From: an uncultured Oscillospiraceae bacterium
GTDB lineage: Bacteria > Bacillota > Clostridia > Oscillospirales > Oscillospiraceae
Assembly: GCA_934591725.1 (NCBI GenBank)
Contig: CAKTPR010000023.1
Location: forward strand, 1-24,778
DNA length: 24,778 nt
Direction of reading: 5' to 3'
Shown here: in pieces, positions 6,960 through 14,738 of the stretch
How the letters are laid out: each line of letters starts with the position of its first letter
Numbering within the stretch: position 1 is the first letter of the stretch
Program-made: the position numbers and the translations under genes
The notes under the pieces: model-generated
What the model saw: the letters and a program-made list of their open reading frames with translations, nothing else
Databases searched by the model: none
What the model was told of the DNA's origin: nothing

Positions 6960-7868
6960 TCACTTGGCTTTGTACTTCTCGCGCAGAGCCATTGCATCCG
7001 AATAGCCAAGGATATCCTGATACACCTGCCGCTTTTCAAACAGCCCCTCGTTGAACATATCCTTCGTATTGCCCTTGGCGGCATATTCGCTGTAATATCT
7101 GTTCAGCGCCCGTGCCTCAAGCAGGATACTTCCGAGCGGATGTATCACGAACTTGTAGCCCATCTCTTCAAGTTCCTCGTTTGAGAATATCTGCCCCTCC
7201 GTAAACTCACACACGTCATAGAGAACGACCGGCATATCGTCCCTGTAAGGAGATTTATAATGCGTCAGTTCATACGCCACGCGTGCAACGTCTTCCCTTG
7301 TAACTAGATTCTCAGGCATCAGCATATCGACGCCCATATCCCAGAATTTTTTGCTTCTGGAAATAGTCTCTTCAATGCCGTATGTATTGAAGCTGTCCGT
7401 ACGCGCAATTATCATGAAGTTCGGATCGCGCCGTGCCTCGACCGCCGCCTTGAGCTTCATACATATCTCCTCGATTGGGACTACATGTACGCCCTCCATG
7501 GCCCCGCACTTTTTGGGCATTACCTGATCTTCAAAATGTATCCCGCTCACGCCTGCCGCTTCGTACTCTCTGACTGTCCTGACAACACTGCTTACATCTC
7601 CGTATCCGGTATCGGCGTCGCACACAAGAGGTATATCCAGCGTTTCCGCAAGATAGCGCGCTCTGGTTATCATTTCCGTAGCAGTACCAAGGCCTATATC
7701 CGGGATGCCGAGGTAGCTCGCCATGGTGCCGTTGCCTCCCATATAGCAGACCTGAAAGCCGTTCTGCTGCACAAGTCGTGCCGTCAATCCGTCGTGGCAT
7801 CCCGGGGCGACAACTATCCCCGGCTGGTTAATAAGCTCACGAAGCCGTGCGTTCTTTTTTACGTCCAT
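6960..7868 (-). CDS. Isocitrate lyase/PEP mutase-superfamily lyase (PrpB-like)
   Basis: I choose the ATG at 7868 (302 residues, MDVKKNARLRELI), preceded by AAGGGG; the upstream ATG at 7913 lies inside the previous gene. The fold is the PEP mutase/isocitrate lyase barrel. Visible motifs are the substrate loop YMGGNGTMASYLG, metal-binding CDADTGYGD (D84, D86), HFEDQ (E113) and the active-site loop KKCGAMEG (K119-G122). The catalytic Cys typical of C-C bond lyases is kept, whereas true PEP mutases lack it, but the usual His after KKCG is Ala. Likely chemistry is a retro-aldol or Claisen cleavage of a 2-hydroxy-dicarboxylate type acid to pyruvate or another oxo-acid. Candidates include 2-methylisocitrate, 2,3-dimethylmalate and oxaloacetate; I cannot choose. 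It is the last gene of the TRAP operon. Confidence 0.82.
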   Translation of the reverse strand: MDVKKNARLRELINQPGIVVAPGCHDGLTARLVQQNGFQVCYMGGNGTMASYLGIPDIGLGTATEMITRARYLAETLDIPLVCDADTGYGDVSSVVRTVREYEAAGVSGIHFEDQVMPKKCGAMEGVHVVPIEEICMKLKAAVEARRDPNFMIIARTDSFNTYGIEETISRSKKFWDMGVDMLMPENLVTREDVARVAYELTHYKSPYRDDMPVVLYDVCEFTEGQIFSNEELEEMGYKFVIHPLGSILLEARALNRYYSEYAAKGNTKDMFNEGLFEKRQVYQDILGYSDAMALREKYKAK

Positions 7869-7887
7869 TATGTTTTCCCCTTTTCTT

Positions 7888-8724
7888 TTATTTTGCGTGC
7901 TTGCAATAGTCAAGTAAAGTGCTCAGATAAACGTATGAACTCCTTGCTCCCCACTCGTAATCCGGTAGGCCAAGACCGACCTCAAGCGCTATCCAGCCGG
8001 TGTATCCAAGCGCATCGAGGACATCAATGTATTCTTTGAAGTTCATGTTGCCTGTCCCCGGCACTCCCCTGTCAAAGCATCTGTTTGTGTCAGAAAAATG
8101 AATATGTCCCATGAGCTCGCGGCTTCTTATAAATGCACCTGCAACGCTGTCATCCTCCATCATCGAATGGAACACATCCATAAGCAGCCGGACTTTATGA
8201 TTTATCGCGGAATTGATATAGTTTGTAAATTCGATCATTTCGCGCGTCGTATTGTTATAATTCATTTCAAAACGCGTGATCGGTTCATAGTCTATGTACA
8301 CGCCGTACTTACCGGCGTATTCGGAGCATTCGCGCATACATTCAACTATATATCCCTTGGCCGTGGCAATATCCTCCTCCGGAGGGACTATACCCTGAAT
8401 GCGCCCCAGAAGAATATCGCACCCAAAGAATCCGGCAAGATCGATAACATCCTTGAGCATCGCTACCGCAGTTTCTCTCTCCTTCGGATCCGGGCTTGAG
8501 AATCTTACTCCGGCACCGTCATATATCCCGCCGGAGCGCAGACCGGAAAGCTTGAAATCGTACTTGTCAAGCAGACGCTTCAATCCGTCACGGTCAACCT
8601 TTTTTGCATAGCAGACAGATGTTTCTGCTCCATCGTATCCAATTTCCTTCAGTAATTTTATATAGTGCTCGGCTTCATCGATATCGATCGTGTCGATATT
8701 AGGGATCGTATAAGCTAATTTCAT
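7888..8724 (-). CDS. Sugar phosphate isomerase/epimerase-like TIM-barrel protein
   Basis: 278 residues of the AP-endonuclease-2/xylose isomerase-like barrel family. The four metal ligands expected for the family can be placed: E147 (IDYEPITR), D183 (LLMDVFHSMMED), H209 (GHIHFSDTNR) and E248 (IALEVG). The helper motif SDTNR and the DVFH turn are typical of hydroxypyruvate isomerase, tagatose-3-epimerase and inosose dehydratase-like enzymes. Substrate is unknown; the context (TRAP transporter upstream, carboxylate lyase 19 nt downstream) suggests isomerisation or dehydration of an imported sugar acid or hydroxy-acid. AGGAGA precedes the ATG. It starts 33 nt after the AraC gene and is presumably co-transcribed. 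Confidence 0.85.
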   Translation of the reverse strand: MKLAYTIPNIDTIDIDEAEHYIKLLKEIGYDGAETSVCYAKKVDRDGLKRLLDKYDFKLSGLRSGGIYDGAGVRFSSPDPKERETAVAMLKDVIDLAGFFGCDILLGRIQGIVPPEEDIATAKGYIVECMRECSEYAGKYGVYIDYEPITRFEMNYNNTTREMIEFTNYINSAINHKVRLLMDVFHSMMEDDSVAGAFIRSRELMGHIHFSDTNRCFDRGVPGTGNMNFKEYIDVLDALGYTGWIALEVGLGLPDYEWGARSSYVYLSTLLDYCKHAK

Positions 8725-8757
8725 GCTTTTCTCCTTACTTATTTTTATAAAGTCATA

Positions 8758-11013
8758 TCATGTTGTTCCGCGGAACAGGCTTCTGAACGCTCCCGGCGTG
8801 TAATTAGTAAGCTGCTTGAATACGCGGTTAAAGTGCTGCACCGATGAAAATCCGACGCTCTCTGCCACCTTATTCACGGGCAGCTGTCCATCTATGAGAT
8901 AATACTGTGCTTTTTCTATTCTGAGGCTGTTTACATAGCTGACGTAGTTTACACCCATGAATTCCTTGAACTGCCGGCTGAGATAACTGGATGTAACTCC
9001 CATAGAATCCGCAACATTTGCAAGGCCCATATCCGGCTGTTGGTAATGCCTGCCGATGTACTCGATTATTTTTCGCATATTCCCGACATTATTTCTCACA
9101 TAATTTTCTCGCAAAAGTCTGGATACAGTATTTGCTGTCAGCAGCGCACGGCAGATCAGCGCATTGCTGTCTGCACCGGAATCAAAAAGCTGCATTGTTT
9201 TCTTCTTCTCGTCGTCGGCAAAATCTGCGATCGAGTCGGGGATCATTGTGTCTGCAGATACCGCCGCTGAGAACGAATCAATATATATTCTGATCGCAGC
9301 TCTGCATTCGGCATCTCCTTTTTCCGTTAAGCTGCTGAGCGTTCCGAGCAGTTCATCCGGCTCTCTGTCCATCAGCAATTTCTGCATCCCCGCATTGAAT
9401 ACCTGTCTGTATTTGTCAAGGATCACGCTGCTTATTCCAAGGCCGTCCAATCTTTCAGATTCGTATTGGACCATTTTGATTTTCAGCCGGCATACCTCTG
9501 CGCCAAGTTCCTGAAACGGGACGGGCTTTCCGGAAACAAGAACGACCACCCCGTCGTCGGTTATACTTTTGATCTTCTCTATGGCTCCGCGCAGTCTTTC
9601 CGTGATCTCCTGCTCATAATTCTCAGCAACATCATACGAAACAAGACAGACCTGATTCCTTGAATTCGCTGTGATCACCTGAATTTCCCCGCCGGTCCCG
9701 TCAAGCTCGTTCTCCAGAATTCCCTGCAGACTTGCTTTGAGAAACGCTGCGTCTTTCTCAGCCTCGTTGAACGGAAGTGTGCTTTCCTTGACCGTGTGTA
9801 TCAGCATCAGGAAAAATATCCGTCCCTTTTTATCGGTTATTGTGAGCAATTCTTCAATTTCCCGCTGTTCAAGGACGGGTATTTCATCGCCTTCAAAATA
9901 AGCCCTTATGCTCTTTTTTATTACCGCCCGCTGAAGCATGGCTATTGCCTGACCGGTGCTTGCGCGCCGCTCCGCGACCTCCTCATATGCCTTGCTGAGA
10001 TATCCTATCTGCGTATCGCTGTCTGTTCTGCGTGTGTTCGGGGTCAGTACATGGTTTACAAAGCTCTCGATCGGTCTGAATATGCGTGCTGCCGCGATCC
10101 CCGCAATGGCAAATTGGAGCAGAGAGAGGATCACCACGGTAATAATGCTGCTGCGCACAGTGCGTTTCGCCCAGCCGGTAAACGCATCCTCTGTTTGTAT
10201 AATAAAAGTCATCCCTGAATACTCTGAAGTATCCCAGCATATAAGTGCTCTGCTGCGCCGTTCAATAGCGGTGTTATCTTCGTCGCTTTTCTCATAGCCT
10301 TCGTAATCAAAGTATGTGCCGACCCGCTGCTCGTCGGAACTCATAACGATCTTCCCGTCGTTCGACAGAACCATGACATTTTTTTCCTGCTGCAGGCTTT
10401 CGCTGAGCTTTTTGGTCAATTGCTCAGTGTCCAATTGGGCAGCAACTATATACATCATAGTGCGCCCGCTCTTTGGAAAGCTGCGCAGTACAAACAGCCG
10501 CCCGTCTTTGCCCAGCATAAGCCGTGACCTGTCATGCGATCCGTCCCCATACCCGCTCAGGCTGTCATAGCTTTCCTGATATGCACTTATCGTGGGATAC
10601 AGGCTGCTTTCCTGAAAGCGATATACCTGCGTGCCGCCGTCAAACACAGTATCAAGCCACGGTAAATATATGGAAACGCTCTTCACATAGCCCTGCTCCT
10701 GCATTGAATTCAGTTTGAGCATCACTCTGCGGTTCCGGGAATACTCCTGAAGATTCGGGACCGCCGCCAGATTTATCATGTCTGCATCCTGCGTTATTGC
10801 AGTTATGTTTTCGTCCACATTTGCAAGCACGATATCCGTAGCCTGAATCATGGTGCTGAGTATCTGCCTGTCAGTGCTTATTATATTTTTTTCGGTGTAG
10901 GACTTGCTGCTGAATATCCATATCAGCCCCAGGAGAATGAACGTGAGTGTGCTTGTCGGCATAACAAGTAAGAAAATTTTTTTCTGTATACTGTTTTTCC
11001 ATCCATTTTTCAT
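8758..11013 (-). CDS. Membrane-spanning AraC-family sensor-regulator
   Basis: 751 residues from the ATG at 11013, chosen because AGGGAGA lies nine bases upstream and the longer frame (from 11118) would run into dctM. Domains: membrane segment about 13-35; extracytoplasmic Cache-like sensor about 36-285; second membrane segment about 288-311 (SIITVVILSLLQFAIAGIA); cytoplasmic linker about 312-640, which resembles the region of other YesN-like AraC proteins; C-terminal AraC double helix-turn-helix about 647-751. The latter shows LANVADSMGVTSSYLSRQFK and VNKVAESVGFSSVQHFNRVFK, then the NYTPGAFR end. It probably senses an external ligand and activates transcription directly, with no kinase step. 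Lying inside the TRAP operon after dctM, it likely controls that operon; a candidate operator sits upstream of dctP. Confidence 0.88.
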   Translation of the reverse strand: MKNGWKNSIQKKIFLLVMPTSTLTFILLGLIWIFSSKSYTEKNIISTDRQILSTMIQATDIVLANVDENITAITQDADMINLAAVPNLQEYSRNRRVMLKLNSMQEQGYVKSVSIYLPWLDTVFDGGTQVYRFQESSLYPTISAYQESYDSLSGYGDGSHDRSRLMLGKDGRLFVLRSFPKSGRTMMYIVAAQLDTEQLTKKLSESLQQEKNVMVLSNDGKIVMSSDEQRVGTYFDYEGYEKSDEDNTAIERRSRALICWDTSEYSGMTFIIQTEDAFTGWAKRTVRSSIITVVILSLLQFAIAGIAAARIFRPIESFVNHVLTPNTRRTDSDTQIGYLSKAYEEVAERRASTGQAIAMLQRAVIKKSIRAYFEGDEIPVLEQREIEELLTITDKKGRIFFLMLIHTVKESTLPFNEAEKDAAFLKASLQGILENELDGTGGEIQVITANSRNQVCLVSYDVAENYEQEITERLRGAIEKIKSITDDGVVVLVSGKPVPFQELGAEVCRLKIKMVQYESERLDGLGISSVILDKYRQVFNAGMQKLLMDREPDELLGTLSSLTEKGDAECRAAIRIYIDSFSAAVSADTMIPDSIADFADDEKKKTMQLFDSGADSNALICRALLTANTVSRLLRENYVRNNVGNMRKIIEYIGRHYQQPDMGLANVADSMGVTSSYLSRQFKEFMGVNYVSYVNSLRIEKAQYYLIDGQLPVNKVAESVGFSSVQHFNRVFKQLTNYTPGAFRSLFRGTT

Positions 11014-11068
11014 CACGTTAATTCTCCCTGATATAAGCCATGAACAGATCGTACAATTTTCAGCTGCT

Positions 11069-12352
11069 CTATGCAGACATAAGAGACGGTATCCATGTAG
11101 CGACACCCGGCACAGCAACTACAAGGAACATCACGAACAGCATACATAATATAAACGGGAGCACGGCCTTTCCTATGCGCGTTACGCTTGCTCCGCTTAT
11201 CGACGAGGCAACAAAAAGGCACACTCCGACCGGAGGAGTCAGCGTCCCTATGACAACATTTATCAGAACCATAACGCCGAACGTCATAGGAGACACACCA
11301 ACCGAAGCCATGACCGGCATAAATATCGGAACAAACATAAGTATAAGCGCCAAGCCTTCCATAAACATACCGCCTATAAGGAAAATTATGTTTATGAGTA
11401 GGACGATAACGAGCTTGCTGCTGCTTATATTGAGTATAAGGCTGGTAACAGCAGCCGGGAAGTTATTATAGGTAAGCACCCAGCTGAATCCTGCACAGAT
11501 CCCGATGATCAGCAGCACGTTGGCGGAACTCACGATCGCATTGGTAAAAAGCTCATTAAGATCGGAAAGCTTGACCGTTTTATACACAAATATCCCAATG
11601 AAAAGCGTATACATGCACACTACGACACTTGCCTCCGTCGCAGTAAAGATACCCGCAACAATGCCGCCCACAATGATTATCGGCGCCAGGAGCGCAAGAA
11701 CGGCATTCTTCAGCGAACGACCCAGCTTGTTCCAGGAGAACTCGGTCTTATCGCTGATCGCATACTGTCTGCGATGGCAGATAACACCAGAAGTGACCAT
11801 CATAAGAACGCCGATAAGTATGCCCGGTATCAACCCGGCCATAAGCATCGAACCGACCGATTGGCTGAGTATACCCGCCAGAACGACCATAGTAATGCTG
11901 GGCGGGATGATTGCGCCTATGGAGCCTGCTGCCGCAAGAGTCGCCGATGCATACTCCTTTGGATACCCCGCTTTTTCCATGCTGGGTATAAGAATTCCTC
12001 CCAAAGCCGCCGTGTCGGCAGGCCCTGAGCCTGATATTCCTCCCATCAGCATACCGGAGAATATTGAAACATACGCCAGGCCTCCGGTTATCCAGCCAAC
12101 CACGGCATCCGCGAAATCGACCAGCCTCTGTGTTATGCCTGACTTTTCCATGATTTCGCCCGAAAGCATAAAAAACGGGATCGCTACCAGCGAAAATGAA
12201 CCCATCTGTCTTATCATTGCCTGTGCAACTATGACAGGAGACACCTGACCTGAAAAAATAATAACACCAAATACTGCCAGACCGATGCTCCCCGCAATGG
12301 GAACTCCTATAAGTATCAGGGTGAAGAATATTACAAACAGTGCAATTATCAT
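11069..12352 (-). CDS. dctM: TRAP transporter large permease subunit (DctM type)
   Basis: 427 residues, 12 or more hydrophobic segments, the DctM size and layout. Recognisable family patterns are FMLSGEIMEKSGITQRLVDF, GGISGSGPADTAALG and the PPSITMVVLAG block, then GTLTPPVGVCLFV near the C-terminus. It forms the sodium- or proton-coupled translocation channel. GGAGG precedes the ATG and the start overlaps the dctQ stop (ATGA, 12349-12352), indicating translational coupling. TRAP systems carry small organic acids such as C4-dicarboxylates, sialic acid, sugar acids and 2-oxo acids. Confidence 0.93.
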   Translation of the reverse strand: MIIALFVIFFTLILIGVPIAGSIGLAVFGVIIFSGQVSPVIVAQAMIRQMGSFSLVAIPFFMLSGEIMEKSGITQRLVDFADAVVGWITGGLAYVSIFSGMLMGGISGSGPADTAALGGILIPSMEKAGYPKEYASATLAAAGSIGAIIPPSITMVVLAGILSQSVGSMLMAGLIPGILIGVLMMVTSGVICHRRQYAISDKTEFSWNKLGRSLKNAVLALLAPIIIVGGIVAGIFTATEASVVVCMYTLFIGIFVYKTVKLSDLNELFTNAIVSSANVLLIIGICAGFSWVLTYNNFPAAVTSLILNISSSKLVIVLLINIIFLIGGMFMEGLALILMFVPIFMPVMASVGVSPMTFGVMVLINVVIGTLTPPVGVCLFVASSISGASVTRIGKAVLPFILCMLFVMFLVVAVPGVATWIPSLMSA

Positions 12353-12840
12353 TTATTGTCCTCCTTTATATCACGCGGGAGGGAAATAAGCTGGATTACC
12401 AGGAACAGAATGCACAGTCCGCATACTATCGGTATTGCGATATACATCACGGAGTACTGCAGCTTCAGCACCGGCGATCTCATGACTGCCCCAAGCTTTG
12501 TGAAAAGGATCCCCGAATACATAAGGCAGCCGTAAAAAACAATGCAGAGAACATCATTGAGGATTATGCTCACGCGCCGCAGCTTTGCCGGCAGCTTTGC
12601 CGTGATCGCATCCACGGCAATGTGGGATTTTCTGCTGACGCCAAGCGCAACGCCAAGCAGCGATATCCATATAAAACAGAATACGGAAAAATCTTCTATC
12701 CAGGAAAAGCCCGTATTAAAAGCATAGCGCAGAACGACCTGTACAAACAGCAATATGAGCAGAGATGCGAACAGAAATACTGCGAGTGTTGATGTCAGCT
12801 TTACCGCAAGCTTGTATATTTTATCTTTCAAGCGTTTCAC
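12349..12840 (-). CDS. dctQ: TRAP transporter small permease subunit (DctQ type)
   Basis: 163 residues with four membrane segments (about 14-33, 48-68, 88-106, 129-150), as in DctQ. Conserved features include the FSVFCFIWISLLGVALGV segment and the following HIAVDAI. The start needs care: the open frame begins with GTG at 12840, but AAGGA is then only one base away. A TTG three codons later (12831) sits ten bases from AAGGA and is the better start. Proteins from either start differ by three residues. Its stop overlaps the dctM start. It pairs with DctM in the membrane. Confidence 0.9.
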   Translation of the reverse strand: MKRLKDKIYKLAVKLTSTLAVFLFASLLILLFVQVVLRYAFNTGFSWIEDFSVFCFIWISLLGVALGVSRKSHIAVDAITAKLPAKLRRVSIILNDVLCIVFYGCLMYSGILFTKLGAVMRSPVLKLQYSVMYIAIPIVCGLCILFLVIQLISLPRDIKEDNK

Positions 12841-12867
12841 ATCCTTCGTTTATCGGTTATCAAAAGC

Positions 12868-12915
12868 AGGGACTTCTCTCCGTATATTTTTATCCAAATA
12901 CTTTGAGAAGTCCCT
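12868..12915 (-). other. Stem-loop between dctP and dctQ
   Basis: AGGGACTTCTC (12868-12878) and GAGAAGTCCCT (12905-12915) form a perfect 11-bp stem around a 26-nt AU-rich loop that can pair further (GTATTT with AAATA/AC). It starts inside the 3' end region of dctP and is followed on the minus strand by only CTTTTG. It probably acts as a partial terminator or 3' protective structure that lets the binding protein be made in excess over the permeases, a common arrangement in transporter operons. Confidence 0.5.
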
Positions 12916-12920
12916 ATGCC

Positions 12921-13997
12921 TTACTTCATATTTGCGATATCCTGATTGATCATCGCAACCAGATCTGCGTCGATCTCATCGGCAAACTTGTCATAGATAT
13001 AAGTTGTAGTATCCTTCCATGCCTGCTTATCGACATCCTCTGTTATGCTGACGCCAGCGTTCCGCATGGTATCCAGATGATCCTGCTCGGTGGAGCGTAT
13101 CAGCTCGCGCTGGTACTCGCCTGCTTCGTATGCAGCCTTTGCAAGAATTTCCTGCTGCTCAGGTGTGAGCGTCTGGAAAACGCTTTCCGATACGAGCTTG
13201 AGGTCTCCGTTGTAGATGTGGCCGTCAAGAGTCAAATATTTCTGAACCTCATACATGCCCTGCGTGGTGAAGGCGAAAAGTGCGCCCTCCTGAACGTCAA
13301 TGACACCCTGCTGGCAGGCCATGTAAACTTCGCTGAAAGGCATTGAAACAGCGTTGGCACCCCAAGAGTTGACCAGATCCATAAACATCGACCACGAGGG
13401 AGTGCGGTACTTCATGCCGGCAAGGTCGGAAGGGACCTTGACATCCTTCTTGGAATTGAGCGTGTGGCGGAAACCGGACTCTGACCAGGACAGGATACGT
13501 ACATTGTGGGTCTTGGCTACCTCTTCCAGATAACGTCCCGTCTCGCCGTCGCGCAGGACTGCATCTACCTGATCGTAGTTTTCAAACAGATACGGGATCA
13601 TGAAAACATTGAACTCTTCGTCGCACAGCGCCATGTTGCCCAGCGCAACGCCGGCAAGATCGATGGTTCCCATCATTATTCCCTGAAGCAGCTCGTTCTC
13701 ATCGCCCAGCTGCGCATTGCTGTAAACGTCGACACGCATCGTACCATTGGAATATTCATCTACAAGCTCCGCAAGCTTGACTGCACCCGCGTGGAACGGT
13801 GCATCCTCAGTCTGGTTGTGACCGTATTTGAGGACAAGAACCTCTTTGTTCTCTTCAGTTTTCTGCTCCGTTGCCGGCTCCGACGCTTCTGTACCTGCCG
13901 TTTGAGCGGGAGTTTCTGTTTCGCCACAAGCCGTCATTATGCCGCATACCATAACAAGTGCCATAAGGATCGCGAGGAATTTGCTTAGTTTCTTCAT
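12921..13997 (-). CDS. dctP: TRAP transporter substrate-binding lipoprotein (DctP type)
   Basis: 358 residues. Lipoprotein signal peptide with lipobox MTAC (lipidated C24), then an acidic Thr/Glu spacer to about 50 and the DctP domain. Family features: LKYGHNQTEDAPFHAGAVKL at the start, GTIDLAGVALGN, the IPYLF motif and MKYRTPSWSMFMDLV, whose Arg corresponds to the family's ligand carboxylate-binding arginine. FSEVYMACQQGVIDVQEGAL follows. It captures the substrate outside the membrane and delivers it to DctQM. GGAGG lies eight bases before the ATG. It is first in the operon, behind the promoter at 14062-14090. The ligand cannot be named from sequence, but a carboxylate is expected. Confidence 0.93.
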   Translation of the reverse strand: MKKLSKFLAILMALVMVCGIMTACGETETPAQTAGTEASEPATEQKTEENKEVLVLKYGHNQTEDAPFHAGAVKLAELVDEYSNGTMRVDVYSNAQLGDENELLQGIMMGTIDLAGVALGNMALCDEEFNVFMIPYLFENYDQVDAVLRDGETGRYLEEVAKTHNVRILSWSESGFRHTLNSKKDVKVPSDLAGMKYRTPSWSMFMDLVNSWGANAVSMPFSEVYMACQQGVIDVQEGALFAFTTQGMYEVQKYLTLDGHIYNGDLKLVSESVFQTLTPEQQEILAKAAYEAGEYQRELIRSTEQDHLDTMRNAGVSITEDVDKQAWKDTTTYIYDKFADEIDADLVAMINQDIANMK

Positions 13998-14061
13998 TCA
14001 GATAGCCTCCATTTCAGTTTTAGCTTTGTGTTTTTTTGCTGCCAGAGCAGCTCCTGGATTC

Positions 14062-14090
14062 ATCTTAGAATTGAAAAAAGAGACCGTCAA
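14062..14090 (-). promoter_or_regulatory. Promoter of the TRAP operon
   Basis: Minus strand TTGACG (14085-14090), 17-nt spacer and TAAGAT (14062-14067), giving a start near 14055 and a leader of about 57 nt. The -10 is imperfect, as expected for an activator-dependent promoter. Confidence 0.5.
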
Positions 14091-14120
14091 TTAACATTTT
14101 TTGCTTTTCTTAACGCTTTT

Positions 14121-14139
14121 TAAACATAGTTTACAAACT
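14121..14139. promoter_or_regulatory. Candidate activator site upstream of the TRAP promoter
   Basis: Two overlapping dyads: TAAAC-ATA-GTTTA (14121-14133) and AGTTT-AC-AAACT (14128-14139), so an AAAC/GTTT half-site occurs three times. The element lies about 31-50 bases upstream of the -35 box, a usual place for an activator. The AraC-type regulator of the operon is the obvious candidate; this is inference. Confidence 0.3.
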
Positions 14140-14154
14140 GCACAAGCTGTTTCA

Positions 14155-14177
14155 CCGGCATTTGTTTAATATGCCGG
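14155..14177. other. Small hairpin in the gap before dctP
   Basis: CCGGCAT (14155-14161) and ATGCCGG (14171-14177) form a 7-bp stem with a 9-nt AT-rich loop. It lies just past the terminator of the lipoprotein gene and could be a second, weaker terminator. No long T-run follows on either strand. Confidence 0.35.
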
Positions 14178-14189
14178 TTGCCGTTAAAA

Positions 14190-14225
14190 CAGGAAACTCC
14201 CGGCGCAGTTATGTTACGCCGGGAG
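14190..14225 (-). terminator. Terminator of the Ig-like lipoprotein gene
   Basis: CTCCCGGCG (14197-14205) and CGCCGGGAG (14217-14225) form a 9-bp GC-rich stem with an 11-nt loop. On the minus strand it is followed by TTTCCTGTTTT. It lies about 35 bases after the stop of the gene at 14259. Confidence 0.6.
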
Positions 14226-14258
14226 CTCACATTTTTACCTTATTTTATTGGAACAGAA

Positions 14259-14714
14259 TCATTTTTCGGCTCTGCCGATACCGAACTCAGCCGCGGCGAT
14301 CGCCGTGCTGCCGTCCATGCTGGAGAAGTTCATGACGATACGGTACCTGCCGTCGCCGAGCTTGTCATAGTGATCGGCAAAATTGAACGTCACTTCATCG
14401 GTCGCGTTGGCTGGGAGCGTGAGCAGCTGCATGGTAACAAAATCCTGCTTGTCCGGGATCACGCACCAGTGCCCGTCCTGCCATATTTCGAGACGCTGTG
14501 CCGCGCCGTAGGTATAGTCCTTATCGGTGAGGTTTTCAAGCGTCAGCGCCGCCTCCTCGGTCTCGTCGGTCACGGTGCGCTGCTTTATGAATATCTGCAC
14601 CAGATCGTTCGTTGCCGCCGTATCATACTCGCTGACTTCATACTTCGTGCCGCCGCAGCCTGTGAAAGAAAGCATAACGGCGAGCACCGCAATAACAGCA
14701 AACAGTTTTTTCAT
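14259..14714 (-). CDS. Small lipoprotein with a bacterial Ig-like domain
   Basis: 151 residues. Lipoprotein signal peptide MKKLFAVIAVLAVMLSFTGC with lipidated C20. The rest (about 35-148) is predicted beta-rich and fits the bacterial Ig-like domain found in many clostridial lipoproteins: AALTLENLTDKDYTYG, RLEIWQDGHWCVIPD, LTLPANATDEVTFNFADHY, then GDGRYRIVMNF. These proteins sit on the outer face of the membrane; no function is established. GGAGGG precedes the ATG. The 15-bp hairpin at 14739-14778 lies just upstream and separates it from asnA. No clear promoter of its own was found. Confidence 0.8.
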   Translation of the reverse strand: MKKLFAVIAVLAVMLSFTGCGGTKYEVSEYDTAATNDLVQIFIKQRTVTDETEEAALTLENLTDKDYTYGAAQRLEIWQDGHWCVIPDKQDFVTMQLLTLPANATDEVTFNFADHYDKLGDGRYRIVMNFSSMDGSTAIAAAEFGIGRAEK

Positions 14715-14738
14715 TTTTCCCTCCGTATATTTCAGAAA

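Noticed and set aside
7869..7913. Upstream ATG giving a 317-residue lyase
   Set aside because: It overlaps the isomerase stop region and lacks a ribosome binding site; the ATG at 7868 has AAGGGG at the right distance and matches family N-termini.
8764..8775. Perfect 12-bp palindrome GTTCCGCGGAAC
   Set aside because: It lies in the last codons of the AraC gene, has no loop and no T-run, and is not repeated elsewhere that I can see; chance cannot be excluded.
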